DNA of 44,677 nt from Rhodobiaceae bacterium. GTDB taxonomy: Bacteria > Pseudomonadota > Alphaproteobacteria > Rhizobiales > JANQQB01. The DNA lies in assembly GCA_028285165.1 (NCBI GenBank), contig JANQQB010000142.1:1-44677 (forward strand). Direction: 5' to 3'. The first letter of the stretch is position 1. Every line of letters begins with the position of its first letter. The translations under genes and the position numbers were made by a program. Below are positions 22,695 through 32,045 of this stretch, in pieces. The notes under the pieces are model-generated. The model was given only the letters and a program-made list of their open reading frames with translations. It was not told where the DNA came from and ran no database searches.

Positions 22695-23777
22695 ATGAAC
22701 CTCGACAGATTCAACCAGATGCTCCTGGAATCGATCGATGTTGGCCTCGCGATCCTGGCCGACGGCTCGGGCGATCTGGTGTTCGGCAACCGACGGTTTC
22801 TCGAATGGTATCCCGGCACGGTCGGAGTTGCCCGCTCACTGCGCGACTTCATCGAAGACCTCGACGAAGAAAAACTTTTCAAGCGCCTCGACGAAAAGGG
22901 CGTCGCAACATTCGAGACGACGGTACAGCCGAAACGCCGGCCGATCTCACTGAAATTGACGATTTCACGCCATCAATATGACGGCAATCCGGTCCTGATG
23001 CTGGAGTTTCAGAACATCTCCAAAATCAAGGAACTGGAATACATGATCGAATCCTATTCCAAGATGGTGGAGAAACAGAACCGCACGCTGCAGCGTGAGA
23101 AGGAGCGTGTCGAGAAGTTGCTCCTAAACGTCATGCCGAAGCAGGTCTATGAAGAGCTGAAGGAATTCGGCGTCACGACCCCGCAACGCTACGACGAAGC
23201 GTCGATCCTGCTGATGGACTTCGTCGGTTTCACCGACATGGCGATCGCTCGCGATCCGGGCGCGATCGTTTCCGAACTGAACGACATGTTCACCGCCTTC
23301 GATCGGATCGCCGAGCAGTTCGGGTGCGAACGCATCAAGACCGCCGGCGATTCCTACATGGCAGTTTCCGGAATTCCCGATTTCACGCCGGATCACGCCG
23401 TCAACATCGCGAAGCTGGCTGTCCTGATCCGGCGCTATCTGCAGCGCCGCAATGCGGCGCATTCGCGCCATTGGGAATGCCGGATCGGCATCAATTCCGG
23501 TGTCGTTATCGGCTCGATCATCGGCGTCCAGAAATATGTCTATGACATATTCGGGCCGGGGGTGAACCTGGCCGCGCGCATGGAAAGTCTGTGTGAGCCG
23601 ATGATGATCACATTGTGCGAAGATATGGTCGACCTGGTGAAAAACGACTTCCGCATCACCGATGCCGGATCGGCCGACATCAAAGGGTTCGGGCAAAAGA
23701 AGATCTTTACGCTGAATGCGGGCCAGGCGTCGCTGGCACCGAAATCAGACGGGATGGACGACGGGTTCGCGATCTGA
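22695..23777 (+). CDS. Cytoplasmic PAS-linked class III adenylate cyclase
   Basis: A 360-residue soluble cyclase. A PAS-like domain (about 5-110) is followed by a coiled-coil signalling helix (EKQNRTLQREKERVEKLL) and a catalytic domain at about 160-345. Catalytic residues are complete: metal-binding Asp175 (LLMDFVGFT) and Asp219 (IKTAGDSY), adenine-specifying Lys215 and Asp284 (YVYDIFG), and transition-state Asn291 and Arg295 (GVNLAARM). The Lys/Asp pair predicts ATP rather than GTP. The signalling-helix-to-catalytic junction (LLLNVMPKQVYEELKEFG) resembles soluble cyclases controlled by heme proteins. The gene follows a globin by 24 bases. Confidence 0.9.
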   Translation: MNLDRFNQMLLESIDVGLAILADGSGDLVFGNRRFLEWYPGTVGVARSLRDFIEDLDEEKLFKRLDEKGVATFETTVQPKRRPISLKLTISRHQYDGNPVLMLEFQNISKIKELEYMIESYSKMVEKQNRTLQREKERVEKLLLNVMPKQVYEELKEFGVTTPQRYDEASILLMDFVGFTDMAIARDPGAIVSELNDMFTAFDRIAEQFGCERIKTAGDSYMAVSGIPDFTPDHAVNIAKLAVLIRRYLQRRNAAHSRHWECRIGINSGVVIGSIIGVQKYVYDIFGPGVNLAARMESLCEPMMITLCEDMVDLVKNDFRITDAGSADIKGFGQKKIFTLNAGQASLAPKSDGMDDGFAI

Positions 23778-23983
23778 GAGTCCCGTTTCGCCGATGCTCT
23801 GGCAATCGCGCTGGCGCATAGTGCATGCCTTCAATCGGAAGAGCGGCGGAACGGATGTTCTCCGCGCGGGCGCATCGTGGAATGCGAACCCTTTGCAATT
23901 CAAACGTTTTCCCCTATGTCAGTGCTGTGGCATTCCCCTACAAGCAGCCGCTCTCTGCAGGCGCAAAAGAAAACGTCTATCCC

Positions 23984-25027
23984 ATGTCCATCTTTCCCTC
24001 TGTACGTGAAGCCGTCGGCAATACGCCGCTTATCCGCCTGAACAAAGTGTCCGACATGACCGGGTGCGAAATTCTCGGCAAGGCGGAGTTCATGAATCCA
24101 GGCCAATCCGTAAAGGACCGTGCCGCTCTGTTCATCATCAAGGACGCGGTCAAGTCGGGACGGTTAAGGCCCGGCGGCATCATCGTCGAGGGCACGGCCG
24201 GCAATACCGGTATCGGATTGACGGTGATCGGAAAGTCCATGGGCTTCCGGACCGTGATCGTCATCCCGAATACGCAGACGCAGGAAAAGAAGGACGCTTT
24301 AAGGCTTGGCGGCGCCGAACTCATTGAGGTTCCGGCCGTGCCTTACAGAAACCCCAACAATTACATCAAGGTATCGGGCCGGCTCGCCGAGAAACTGAAC
24401 AGCGAACACGATAAAGGTGCGATCTGGGCGAACCAGTTCGACAATGTTGCCAACCGCCAAGGCCATATCGACAACACCGCGCCGGAATTGTGGAACCAGA
24501 CGAACGGCAAGATCGACGGTTTCATCTGCGCGGTGGGAACCGGCGGGACGCTTGCCGGGGTCGGAATGGGCCTGAAATCCATCAATGCCGACGTCAAGAT
24601 CGGTCTGGCGGATCCGATGGGTGCCGCGATCTATAATTACTACGTTCACGGCGAACTGAAGTCGGAAGGATCATCGATTACCGAAGGCATCGGTCAGGGG
24701 CGCATTACGGCCAACCTCGAAGGCGCGCCTGTCGATTTCCCCTACCAGATTTCCGATGAAGAAGCCCTGCCCTATGTCTTCGATCTCGTGCAGGAGGAAG
24801 GCTTGTGTCTCGGCGGTTCGTCCGGCATCAATATCGCCGGCGCGGTGCGTATGGCGCGGGATCTCGGGCCGGGTCATACCATCGTGACGATCCTGTGCGA
24901 TTACGGATCGCGGTACCAGTCGAAACTCTTTAATCCGACGTTCCTGCGCTCGAAAGGCCTGCCCCTTCCGGAATGGATGTCGGCAAGAAGTCCGATCGAA
25001 GCTCCTTTCGTCGAGGAGGACCAATGA
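23984..25027 (+). CDS. cysK: Cysteine synthase A family protein
   Basis: A 347-residue PLP enzyme of the O-acetylserine sulfhydrylase fold. Signature stretches are VGNTPLIRLNKVSD, the PLP-lysine segment NPGQSVKDRAAL (Lys44), EGTAGNTGIGL, and the C-terminal GGSSGINIAGAVRMA. The VEGTAGNTGIG form (in place of PTSGNTG) and the length place it in the longer cysteine synthase subfamily. The ATG at 23984 fits the conserved start; upstream in-frame codons (to 23825) look non-coding. It overlaps the AlaX gene by 4 bases and sits in a cysteine-related cluster with a sulfurtransferase. Activity on O-acetylserine versus another beta-replacement substrate is not proven. Confidence 0.88.
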   Translation: MSIFPSVREAVGNTPLIRLNKVSDMTGCEILGKAEFMNPGQSVKDRAALFIIKDAVKSGRLRPGGIIVEGTAGNTGIGLTVIGKSMGFRTVIVIPNTQTQEKKDALRLGGAELIEVPAVPYRNPNNYIKVSGRLAEKLNSEHDKGAIWANQFDNVANRQGHIDNTAPELWNQTNGKIDGFICAVGTGGTLAGVGMGLKSINADVKIGLADPMGAAIYNYYVHGELKSEGSSITEGIGQGRITANLEGAPVDFPYQISDEEALPYVFDLVQEEGLCLGGSSGINIAGAVRMARDLGPGHTIVTILCDYGSRYQSKLFNPTFLRSKGLPLPEWMSARSPIEAPFVEEDQ

Positions 25028-25749
25028 GCGTCGAAACCGATCCCCTGTTTCAGGACGATGCCTATCTGACCGTTTGCGAAGCCCGGGTGCTCGGCATCAA
25101 CGATCGTGGCGGCGTTTTGCTCGACCGGACAAATTTTTATGCGACAGGCGGCGGGCAGCCCGGCGACATCGGCATGCTGGAGCGGGCGGACGGCAGCCGG
25201 ATTGCCATCGGCGCGACCGTCTTCGGCGTGTCGAAATCTGAAATCGTGCACGTTCCGACCGATCCGACGCCGTTGCCCGAAGCGGGCGAAACGATAACGT
25301 GCCATGTGGACTGGACCCGCCGGTATCGGCACATGCGCATGCACACCGCACTCCACCTTCTGTGTTCTGCCTTGCCCTATGCGGTCACCGGGGGCCAGAT
25401 CGGCGCCGAAGAAAGCCGGCTCGATTTCGACATTCCCGAAGCCGGCCTGGACAAGGATGCGCTGACGGAGAAACTCAACGCCCTGATTGCCGCCGACCAT
25501 CCCGTAACGCAGGAATGGATCACCGATGCGGAACTCGACGCCAATCCGGACCTGGTGCGAACCATGAGCGTCAGCCCGCCGCGCGGGAGCGGCCGTGTGC
25601 GGTTGGTGCGCATTGCGGATGTCGACCTGCAGCCGTGCGGCGGCACGCATGTGAAGTCGACTGCCGAGATTGGCCCGATCACGGTCTCCAAGATCGAAAA
25701 GAAGGGCAAGCAAAACCGACGCGTCCGCATCCGGTTCGCAGAAGACTGA
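25024..25749 (+). CDS. AlaX-type alanyl-tRNA editing hydrolase
   Basis: A 241-residue free-standing homologue of the alanyl-tRNA synthetase editing domain; such proteins hydrolyse mischarged Ser- or Gly-tRNA(Ala). The zinc-binding residues are present: H107-T-A-L-H111 and C205-G-G-T-H209. The N-terminal segment FYATGGGQPGD is also typical. The start overlaps the cysK stop (ATGA at 25024-25027) with GGAGG just upstream, so translation is coupled. Its place between cysteine synthase and a sulfurtransferase raises the chance that the relevant mischarging is linked to serine or cysteine pools, but substrate choice cannot be read here. Confidence 0.88.
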   Translation: MSVETDPLFQDDAYLTVCEARVLGINDRGGVLLDRTNFYATGGGQPGDIGMLERADGSRIAIGATVFGVSKSEIVHVPTDPTPLPEAGETITCHVDWTRRYRHMRMHTALHLLCSALPYAVTGGQIGAEESRLDFDIPEAGLDKDALTEKLNALIAADHPVTQEWITDAELDANPDLVRTMSVSPPRGSGRVRLVRIADVDLQPCGGTHVKSTAEIGPITVSKIEKKGKQNRRVRIRFAED

Positions 25750-25771
25750 TCAAACAAAGGATGCCTGAACC

Positions 25772-26626
25772 ATGTCCGACCTTCGTGCGCAGAACCTGGT
25801 ATCCACGGACTGGTTGCACGCCCATCTGAGCCAGCCCGATCTGGTTGTGGTCGATGGGTCCTGGTATCTGCCGCAGGAGGAACGGGATCCGAAGGCGGAA
25901 TATGTCGACACGCATATTCCGGGTGCCGTCTATTTCGACATCGACACAATCGCCGACACCGCATCGGACCTGCCGCACATGATGCCCTCCCCGGTCGCGT
26001 TCTCCAGCGCGATGCGCCGGCTCGGCATCGGCGACGGCCAACGCATCGTTGTCTATGACGGGAAAGGCGTGTTTTCCGCACCGCGTGTCTGGTGGGCCTT
26101 CAAGACGATGGGCGTGCGGGATGTTGCCGTTCTTGACGGTGGCCTGCCCAAATGGATGCGCGAGGGACGGCCGGTCGACGATGAACCGGTCGTGCGACCG
26201 GAGCGGCATTTCAGCGCGCGGCTCGATCACGGGTCCGTCGCTGACCGGGCGGACATGCTGAAAGCGGTGAACAGCGGCGGGCACCAGATCGTCGACGCCC
26301 GCTCAGCCGGCCGCTTTTCTGGCAGCGAACCGGAGCCGCGTGCGGGCATGCGGTCCGGCCACATTCCAGGCAGCCTTAACGTGCACTATGCCAGTTTGCT
26401 TCAGGATGGGCAGCTTCGGCCGGAAGCCGACCTGCGGGAGGCCTTTGCAAAGGCCGGCGTTGTGTCCGGCAAGCCGATCGTTACAACCTGCGGGTCCGGA
26501 ATCTCGGCCGCTATCCTGACCCTGGCGCTGACCACGCTCGGACATCGCCGGCTTAGCCTCTACGACGGATCCTGGACCGAATGGGGCGGGCGCGACGATA
26601 CGCCGGTTTCCATCGGCGAGGCCTGA
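25772..26626 (+). CDS. sseA: 3-mercaptopyruvate / thiosulfate sulfurtransferase
   Basis: A 284-residue tandem rhodanese. The N-terminal inactive domain has VVDGSWYLP and HIPGAVYFDID; the C-terminal domain has HIPGSLNVHY and the catalytic loop TTCGSGISAA with Cys240. The CGSG(I/V)-A loop is typical of 3-mercaptopyruvate sulfurtransferases rather than thiosulfate-specific rhodaneses (CRKGVT). It would transfer sulfur from a cysteine-derived donor to acceptors such as thiols or cyanide. It lies 22 bases after the AlaX gene with AAGGA upstream of its ATG, and completes a three-gene cysteine/sulfur cluster. Its 3' end overlaps the convergent methyltransferase-like gene by 67 bases. Confidence 0.9.
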   Translation: MSDLRAQNLVSTDWLHAHLSQPDLVVVDGSWYLPQEERDPKAEYVDTHIPGAVYFDIDTIADTASDLPHMMPSPVAFSSAMRRLGIGDGQRIVVYDGKGVFSAPRVWWAFKTMGVRDVAVLDGGLPKWMREGRPVDDEPVVRPERHFSARLDHGSVADRADMLKAVNSGGHQIVDARSAGRFSGSEPEPRAGMRSGHIPGSLNVHYASLLQDGQLRPEADLREAFAKAGVVSGKPIVTTCGSGISAAILTLALTTLGHRRLSLYDGSWTEWGGRDDTPVSIGEA

Positions 26627-27255
26627 GACCGTCGCTTGCCCCTGGACAGCGGGCGGAGCCAGCGTGGGACACGGGCCCGGTAGGCCTCATATTCCGAGCC
26701 GAACGCCGACAGCAAAGCCTTTTCCTCTACCCTGGCCTGGCGGACGATGACGGTCGCCCCGATGACGAGGCATGTGGCCGTGAACAGGCTCGGCCACGCG
26801 AGGAAAAAACCGATCTGACCCGTCAGAATTCCGATGAACATCGGATTGCGGCTCCACGCGAAAGGACCTGCCGTAAGCAAGGGAGGTCGCGTCGACGTCC
26901 CCACGCCGGACTGCCAGACGCTGTCCATATAGGCGTGAACATAGGCGATCCAGGAAAACGACAGGCACAACAAGACGATGCCCGCAAGAATGACCGGATC
27001 GCCAACGCTGAGCGTCCCCGCGTATCGGTCAACGGTTTCCGGACACGGCACTCTCAGGAGGCATATGATAAGAATCGTCGCCCGAAATGCCGAGAACACC
27101 GCCTGATGCCACCAATTGGCGCTGCCCCGAGCGCCCCAGGCAACAAGCCGCCGCCGGTTCCGCGCCTTCAGCCCAAAAATTCGCGCCGAATAGGACAGCG
27201 CGACCAGGAGATAGAAGGTCGCCAGAAACGCGATTGAAAAAAGATACGCCGACAT
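26560..27255 (-). CDS. ICMT/PEMT-like integral membrane methyltransferase
   Basis: A 231-residue multi-pass membrane protein with the superfamily signature GPFAWSRNPMFIGILTG and the C-terminal EEKALLSAFGSEYEAYRARVP, both typical of isoprenylcysteine-methyltransferase-like enzymes. About five hydrophobic segments are visible. The ATG at 27255 starts directly before the first of these; the frame continues open to 27480 but without a signal or binding site. The gene ends inside the 3' end of the sulfurtransferase gene, a 67-base antisense overlap. The methyl acceptor is unknown. Confidence 0.75.
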   Translation of the reverse strand: MSAYLFSIAFLATFYLLVALSYSARIFGLKARNRRRLVAWGARGSANWWHQAVFSAFRATILIICLLRVPCPETVDRYAGTLSVGDPVILAGIVLLCLSFSWIAYVHAYMDSVWQSGVGTSTRPPLLTAGPFAWSRNPMFIGILTGQIGFFLAWPSLFTATCLVIGATVIVRQARVEEKALLSAFGSEYEAYRARVPRWLRPLSRGKRRSQASPMETGVSSRPPHSVQDPS

Positions 27256-27534
27256 TCGATATCCAGCTGGCAGTCGAGTCGGAACCGACTGGGACCGGCA
27301 GAAATCGCGGATCCCACGTCCTCTTGCTCCGTTAGTCCCGCCCCACCCTTGCGAGATCTCGGCCGCTCGGATCCCGCGCGGCCGGGTCAGCCAACCTAGG
27401 ATTTCAACAAGCGCCGGACAATTCGGGCGAATGCGGATGCCTGACAAAAAACTTCGTCGCAGAGAAATCAAACTGGGCATGATGCGCCTTATGCCAGACG
27501 CGATGTCATTTGCCCTTTCCGGTCGCCGTTGAAT

Positions 27535-28596
27535 TCAATCGTCATGTTCGCCAAGGCTGGCATCCGTTTCTTTACCGCGCCGCCAATATGCAACAGACAA
27601 TTGATGGTCTTTGTCGAGCCCGAGTTCCTGCTTGAAGAGCCTGCGCATCGATTGAGCTTCGTCAAACTCACCTCCGAACCAGGCGTACTGGACGTTGGAT
27701 TCCGCGCTGACAAGGCGCGACGCTTCGGCATAGAGGCTGCCGCCATCGACCTCGCGGACCGTGAGGGATGTTTCGGGAAGGTATTGCCGTCCGGAACCAG
27801 GTTGACTTGCCGTGACAAGAACGGTCCCTGCAGCGTTTTCAGGCAGCGCTTCCAGGATCCGCGCAATCGCTGGCAATGCGGTATAATCACCTGCCAGGAA
27901 TAGGCACCCGGTCGTCTCGGGAATTCCGCCGCCCCCAGGGCCCATCAACCCGAGTGAGGCACCTTTCCTGGCAGTCGATGCCCATTCTGCGATCTTGCCA
28001 CCGTAGTGGCGAACGACATCTATTGTCACTGTTTTCCGGACAAGGTCGAAAGATCGGATCGTGTAGTAACGAACATGGAGCTTATCTGGTCCCTGGGGCC
28101 AGGCAGTCGTCCCGTTCTTTGCAACGGCGGGCCAAACCGGTTCCCTTGCAGCATCCGAGGGAATCATCAGCTTGATGTGCAACCCGTCGGTGCCCAAGGC
28201 GGCACAATCATCGACCTGCAGCCGCAGGCGGATCATCATGTCGTGGACCGGTTCGCAGCTCTCGACAGTCGCCAGCTGAAAGTTCGGCGGACGGGCTGCG
28301 GCGCCGCCGTCCGACCATCGCAGGGCCAAGGCGGCGTCCGGCTCAGTTTCCGACAGGTGCTGAACGACCGCCTCCTTTACGAAGTACAAGATATTGGGGC
28401 TCGGTGCCCGTACAACAAAACCGAGGGAATCCGGTCGCTCTGCGATGTGCACTTCGAAGCCATCGTATCGGAAGACAACACCGGACCCGGCGGATGGCTC
28501 GGCCGGTATACCGTGCTCTTCAAGATGAGAACAAAAGGCGCGAAACGCTTCGCTCGGCTTGGCAAGTGTGACATTTGCCTTCGCTTCGGCGGTCAT
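27535..28596 (-). CDS. DUF2218 / siderophore-interacting (ferric-siderophore reductase) protein
   Basis: A 353-residue cytoplasmic flavoprotein. The N-terminal ~90 residues match DUF2218 (FRYDGFEVHIAERPDSLGF). The rest is a siderophore-interacting reductase: an FAD-binding barrel with HVRYYTIRSFDLV (R-x-Y-T-x-R), the WASTARKGASLGLMGPGG turn and LFLAGDYTALPAIARIL, then a C-terminal NAD(P)H domain ending WRRGK. It would reduce ferric siderophore to release iron. TTGGAGG lies before the ATG. It overlaps the stop of the MFS permease gene by 4 bases, so the two are coupled, and TonB receptor and regulator lie upstream in the same orientation. Confidence 0.88.
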   Translation of the reverse strand: MTAEAKANVTLAKPSEAFRAFCSHLEEHGIPAEPSAGSGVVFRYDGFEVHIAERPDSLGFVVRAPSPNILYFVKEAVVQHLSETEPDAALALRWSDGGAAARPPNFQLATVESCEPVHDMMIRLRLQVDDCAALGTDGLHIKLMIPSDAAREPVWPAVAKNGTTAWPQGPDKLHVRYYTIRSFDLVRKTVTIDVVRHYGGKIAEWASTARKGASLGLMGPGGGGIPETTGCLFLAGDYTALPAIARILEALPENAAGTVLVTASQPGSGRQYLPETSLTVREVDGGSLYAEASRLVSAESNVQYAWFGGEFDEAQSMRRLFKQELGLDKDHQLSVAYWRRGKETDASLGEHDD

Positions 28597-29822
28597 GGGC
28601 TGGCCTCCAAGGGCTCGGATGAGATGTCGAATTCGGCAATGGAGCACCAAGCCCAATAGGAGCCGATGGCGGAAATGGCAGCACCGGTGAGCAAGAGAGG
28701 CGTCATCCCCAATGTGTCCAAGAGGGCTGCGGACAGACCGGCGATCAGCAAGATGCAAACGGCTTCGAGGCTGGCAAAGCTCGCCAATTCGGTCGCTTTG
28801 CTTTCACCCCGGCACCGCGGCATCAGGAGGGCCCGACTTGTGGTAAAGCCCGCAAAGACGACTGCGCTTGAAAAGATCACCATGAAGACCGCAACGGATG
28901 GCTCAACGGTGTCGACCGACATGAGCCCGCATGCGGCCATGACGCTGGCGATGAGCAAGCCGGTGAGCGCTTTCATGCGCATGGCGCCGAACCGTTCGAT
29001 AAGCGGGCGGATGGCGAAAGCGCCGACAATGCCGGCGGCGTTCGCGAACAGGATGCCGATCAGGCCGCCCTGCGAAACCGAAAATCCGGCATCGATGAGC
29101 AGAAGCGCTTTCATGCTGTAGGGGACAATCATCGCAGCGTTCACCAGGAGCGACAGGGCGAAGAGGCGTCGCGTGTCGCTTCTGGTAAAGATCGACAATT
29201 GGGTCCAAAACCGACGCCGGCCGCCCGGGCTCCACGCGTCACGCTGTCGGCGGAAAACCGGCATCAAGGCAAAGAACATCACTCCGGATACCGTCAGGAT
29301 TGCCAACACGACCGGTGCCCATCCGACATCCCCAAGCACATAGATCACGCCTGCGCCCAGAACGAGACCGGCTGCCGCGGCCGATCCGGCCTGGACAGAT
29401 GCGCCTTTCGCGAACTCGGAGGCCTGCAGGGCTTCGATCATGAAACCGCCGCCCGCGGTCTTTTGAGTGCCGACGGCAACCATTAGGAGGAACAGTAGCG
29501 CCACCGTCAGGATAAGGTTCTCAGCCGGTTGCAGAGGTACGAGCAAGGCGATCATGGCGCAGGCAGCCAATTGGCTGCCGAGAATCCACCCGCCGAACTT
29601 TCCGAACTGAACGGAACCGTATCGATCGATAAGAGGTGCCCATAGAAACGGCAGCGTGAACGGAATGCCCGCGAGATAGACCAGACCGATCTGTTCCGAT
29701 GGTAGTCCCGCATCGCGCAGGAAAAGCGGAACACCCTGCACGACGAACTGTCCAAGAATGGCCTGCGCGAATGCCAGCGCACCGATCGTAATAAGGACCG
29801 TGTTCAAGGACGTCCGTTGCAC
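28593..29822 (-). CDS. MFS permease, RhtX/FptX-like siderophore importer
   Basis: A 409-residue protein with about 12 membrane segments of the major facilitator superfamily. The N-terminal region GVPLFLRDAGLPSEQIGLVY and LWAPLIDRYG resemble the AmpG/RhtX/FptX group, which carries intact ferric siderophores across the inner membrane. The start is GTG at 29822 with AGGA eight bases before it. Its context, directly after a TonB receptor gene and coupled to a siderophore reductase, supports siderophore import over peptidoglycan-fragment import by AmpG. Confidence 0.82.
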   Translation of the reverse strand: MQRTSLNTVLITIGALAFAQAILGQFVVQGVPLFLRDAGLPSEQIGLVYLAGIPFTLPFLWAPLIDRYGSVQFGKFGGWILGSQLAACAMIALLVPLQPAENLILTVALLFLLMVAVGTQKTAGGGFMIEALQASEFAKGASVQAGSAAAAGLVLGAGVIYVLGDVGWAPVVLAILTVSGVMFFALMPVFRRQRDAWSPGGRRRFWTQLSIFTRSDTRRLFALSLLVNAAMIVPYSMKALLLIDAGFSVSQGGLIGILFANAAGIVGAFAIRPLIERFGAMRMKALTGLLIASVMAACGLMSVDTVEPSVAVFMVIFSSAVVFAGFTTSRALLMPRCRGESKATELASFASLEAVCILLIAGLSAALLDTLGMTPLLLTGAAISAIGSYWAWCSIAEFDISSEPLEASP

Positions 29823-29831
29823 GATCCGTTC

Positions 29832-31937
29832 CTACCAGCGCGCCGTAATCGTCAAACCGGCGGTCAGCGGGTCTGTGACATCGGCGTATTGCTGGTTTGA
29901 AATGAACCGCGTCACACCGGTTTCGTCGAACAGGTTGTTGACATATCCGCGTAGCTTGAAATTGCGATATTCCGTCGTCACACCAAGATCGACAATCGTG
30001 TAATCGCCCACCTTGTCCGCAGCAATATTGTTGAAATCGTTGAAGGATTCGCCGCGATATGTGACCCTGCCGTCAACGCTCAGATAGTCGTTGATCCGAA
30101 GCACGGCGCCGAGCGAGGCGGTCAGGTTGGGATCCTGTCCAAAGGTGTTGCCTTCGATCGTCGGTGTAATGGCGCTTGCTTCCGTGATCTCGGTGTCGAG
30201 CAATCCCAGCGATCCGGTAAGCTGCAGATGCTCGTTCACTTTCCAGGACGCATCGAATTCAATACCGTACGACACACCCTTTTGCTGGTTCACCACCTGC
30301 AGGGACGCTCGGTTTCCCGGCACCAGTTCGGCGTAGAACTGAGGGTCGTCGAAGAGATTGTAAAAAGCTGTCGCGCCGACATTCAGACGACCGCCCAGAG
30401 CGGTGTGGCGGTATGTCGATTCAAACGTCGATACCGTTTCGCTTTCATATTGATACGGCGCGCCGGTGAAAATGTTCACTGACGATCCGCCCGGATTGTA
30501 GCCGCGCCGGCCCGACACACTCAAAACGCGGTCTTCGTCAAAGTGATAGGCAATGCCGAGGCTGGGCAGGAACGCGTATTCAATCTCGAAGAACCGTTGT
30601 TGCCCGGCGATCGGTCCCGCGGCGCTCACCTGTATCCGTGAATCGGCGTACCGTTGAAGTCGGGCGCCCCCGAAGACTGTCAAACCGTCCGTCAGACCAT
30701 AGCGAAGATCGGCGAAGGCGGACTGGGATGCAGTTTCAACATCGCTTTGAAACCTGAAAAGACCGGAGATTTCAGTTGTCTGCGCGCGTTTCTCAAAAGC
30801 CAGGCCGAGCAATCCGGCGAATTGTCGAGCGCGAACGCGCTGATCCGGCCCGAATTCATAAAGGAATTCCTGGACAAAGATGTCTTCCTCGACATCGAAC
30901 GGAAACTGATAGACCTGACCGGAAATACTCTCGTAATCATCGCCGGTATAGCTGCTGATTGATTGCAGCGTGCTGTGTCCCAGATCGAGCGAAGTATCTA
31001 GGGCCAGGGTTGTCGCCCGCGTATTGAAGGTGCGAGCCGGAATGCCGAGCGGACCGGCGGCCGCGTTGACGAGGATCCGATCACTGAGCGGGCGTCCGGT
31101 GAGCACCGGGCCCTGGACCGTATTGCGCGTCTGCGGGGTCTGGCCGGCCTGGTGTTCGGCAAGCACATTTGCCGTGACCGTACCAAGCGCGGTGTCGAAA
31201 TTGCCAAGCAGTTTTGTGCGAACCCGCACATTGTCATACTCGGTGATCCAGTCGTCGTCGACGTCGGTTGCCCGCCGCGGGTCGGCACCGTCCTTCAACT
31301 CAAAGGCCAGGCGTCCGGCAACGACATCCGACAACGGACCGGAGACCATACCGTTCAGGAAAAGGTCCGGACCATGAAATTCGTCAAATTCAATACCGGC
31401 TTGTATTGCGGCTTCGGGTTGAAATGACGGATCGTTGGTGTCCACGATGATCGCCCCGGCCAGACCCGATCGTCCGCGCAACAGCGTCTGCGGACCGCGG
31501 AGCACTTCGACCTGTCGTGTATCCCAAAGAGACGTGGCACTCGAATTCGGCAGCACAGCCGGTCGGGTAACGCCATCGACGATCACTGAAAGGCGCGGCA
31601 AGGCGCCGGTCAGACCGGCCGAAACAAGGCCGCCGGCCCCTCCCCCTTGAACCCCTCTGATGGAGGGCAATTCGCTTTTGCCCTCGACAAACAGGTTCGG
31701 AGTGGTTCGTAGGACATCGTTGATGTGAGCTTGCGGATTCTGTTCTATGCCGTCCTCGGTGATGATCGAGGCACCGACATAGGTCTCAGACAATTGCCGT
31801 GGCTGACGTTCCCCAGTGACAACGATCGGATCGAGCACCGTGACTCCGGCTTGCTGGGCCGATGCGGGCGGCGCTGCCGCGGCACCAAGAACAAAACACA
31901 TTCCATAGACCGAAGTCCGAAACCCCACGATTTCCAC
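29832..31937 (-). CDS. TonB-dependent siderophore receptor
   Basis: A 701-residue outer-membrane receptor. A signal peptide (ending about PPASAQQ) is followed by a TonB-box-like DPIVVTGER, a plug domain (SIITEDGIEQNPQAHINDVL, then RQVEVLRGPQTLLRGRSGLAG) and a 22-strand-type barrel ending in a C-terminal tryptophan, as expected for outer-membrane assembly. The start is GTG at 31937 with a GGTAGG upstream; an ATG at 31901 would shorten the leader. Its stop is 9 bases before the MFS start, so receptor, permease and reductase form one operon. Substrate is probably a hydroxamate or similar siderophore made by other organisms, since no synthesis gene is present. Confidence 0.92.
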   Translation of the reverse strand: MEIVGFRTSVYGMCFVLGAAAAPPASAQQAGVTVLDPIVVTGERQPRQLSETYVGASIITEDGIEQNPQAHINDVLRTTPNLFVEGKSELPSIRGVQGGGAGGLVSAGLTGALPRLSVIVDGVTRPAVLPNSSATSLWDTRQVEVLRGPQTLLRGRSGLAGAIIVDTNDPSFQPEAAIQAGIEFDEFHGPDLFLNGMVSGPLSDVVAGRLAFELKDGADPRRATDVDDDWITEYDNVRVRTKLLGNFDTALGTVTANVLAEHQAGQTPQTRNTVQGPVLTGRPLSDRILVNAAAGPLGIPARTFNTRATTLALDTSLDLGHSTLQSISSYTGDDYESISGQVYQFPFDVEEDIFVQEFLYEFGPDQRVRARQFAGLLGLAFEKRAQTTEISGLFRFQSDVETASQSAFADLRYGLTDGLTVFGGARLQRYADSRIQVSAAGPIAGQQRFFEIEYAFLPSLGIAYHFDEDRVLSVSGRRGYNPGGSSVNIFTGAPYQYESETVSTFESTYRHTALGGRLNVGATAFYNLFDDPQFYAELVPGNRASLQVVNQQKGVSYGIEFDASWKVNEHLQLTGSLGLLDTEITEASAITPTIEGNTFGQDPNLTASLGAVLRINDYLSVDGRVTYRGESFNDFNNIAADKVGDYTIVDLGVTTEYRNFKLRGYVNNLFDETGVTRFISNQQYADVTDPLTAGLTITARW

Positions 31938-32045
31938 TTGATTTACCTACCAAAACTATTCGATCAGGACGACCAAGGGATCGCATTGGCTTCATCGAAT
32001 TGTCGAGGGATCGGACCTGTCACATCGGACACAAAATCTGGCAGA

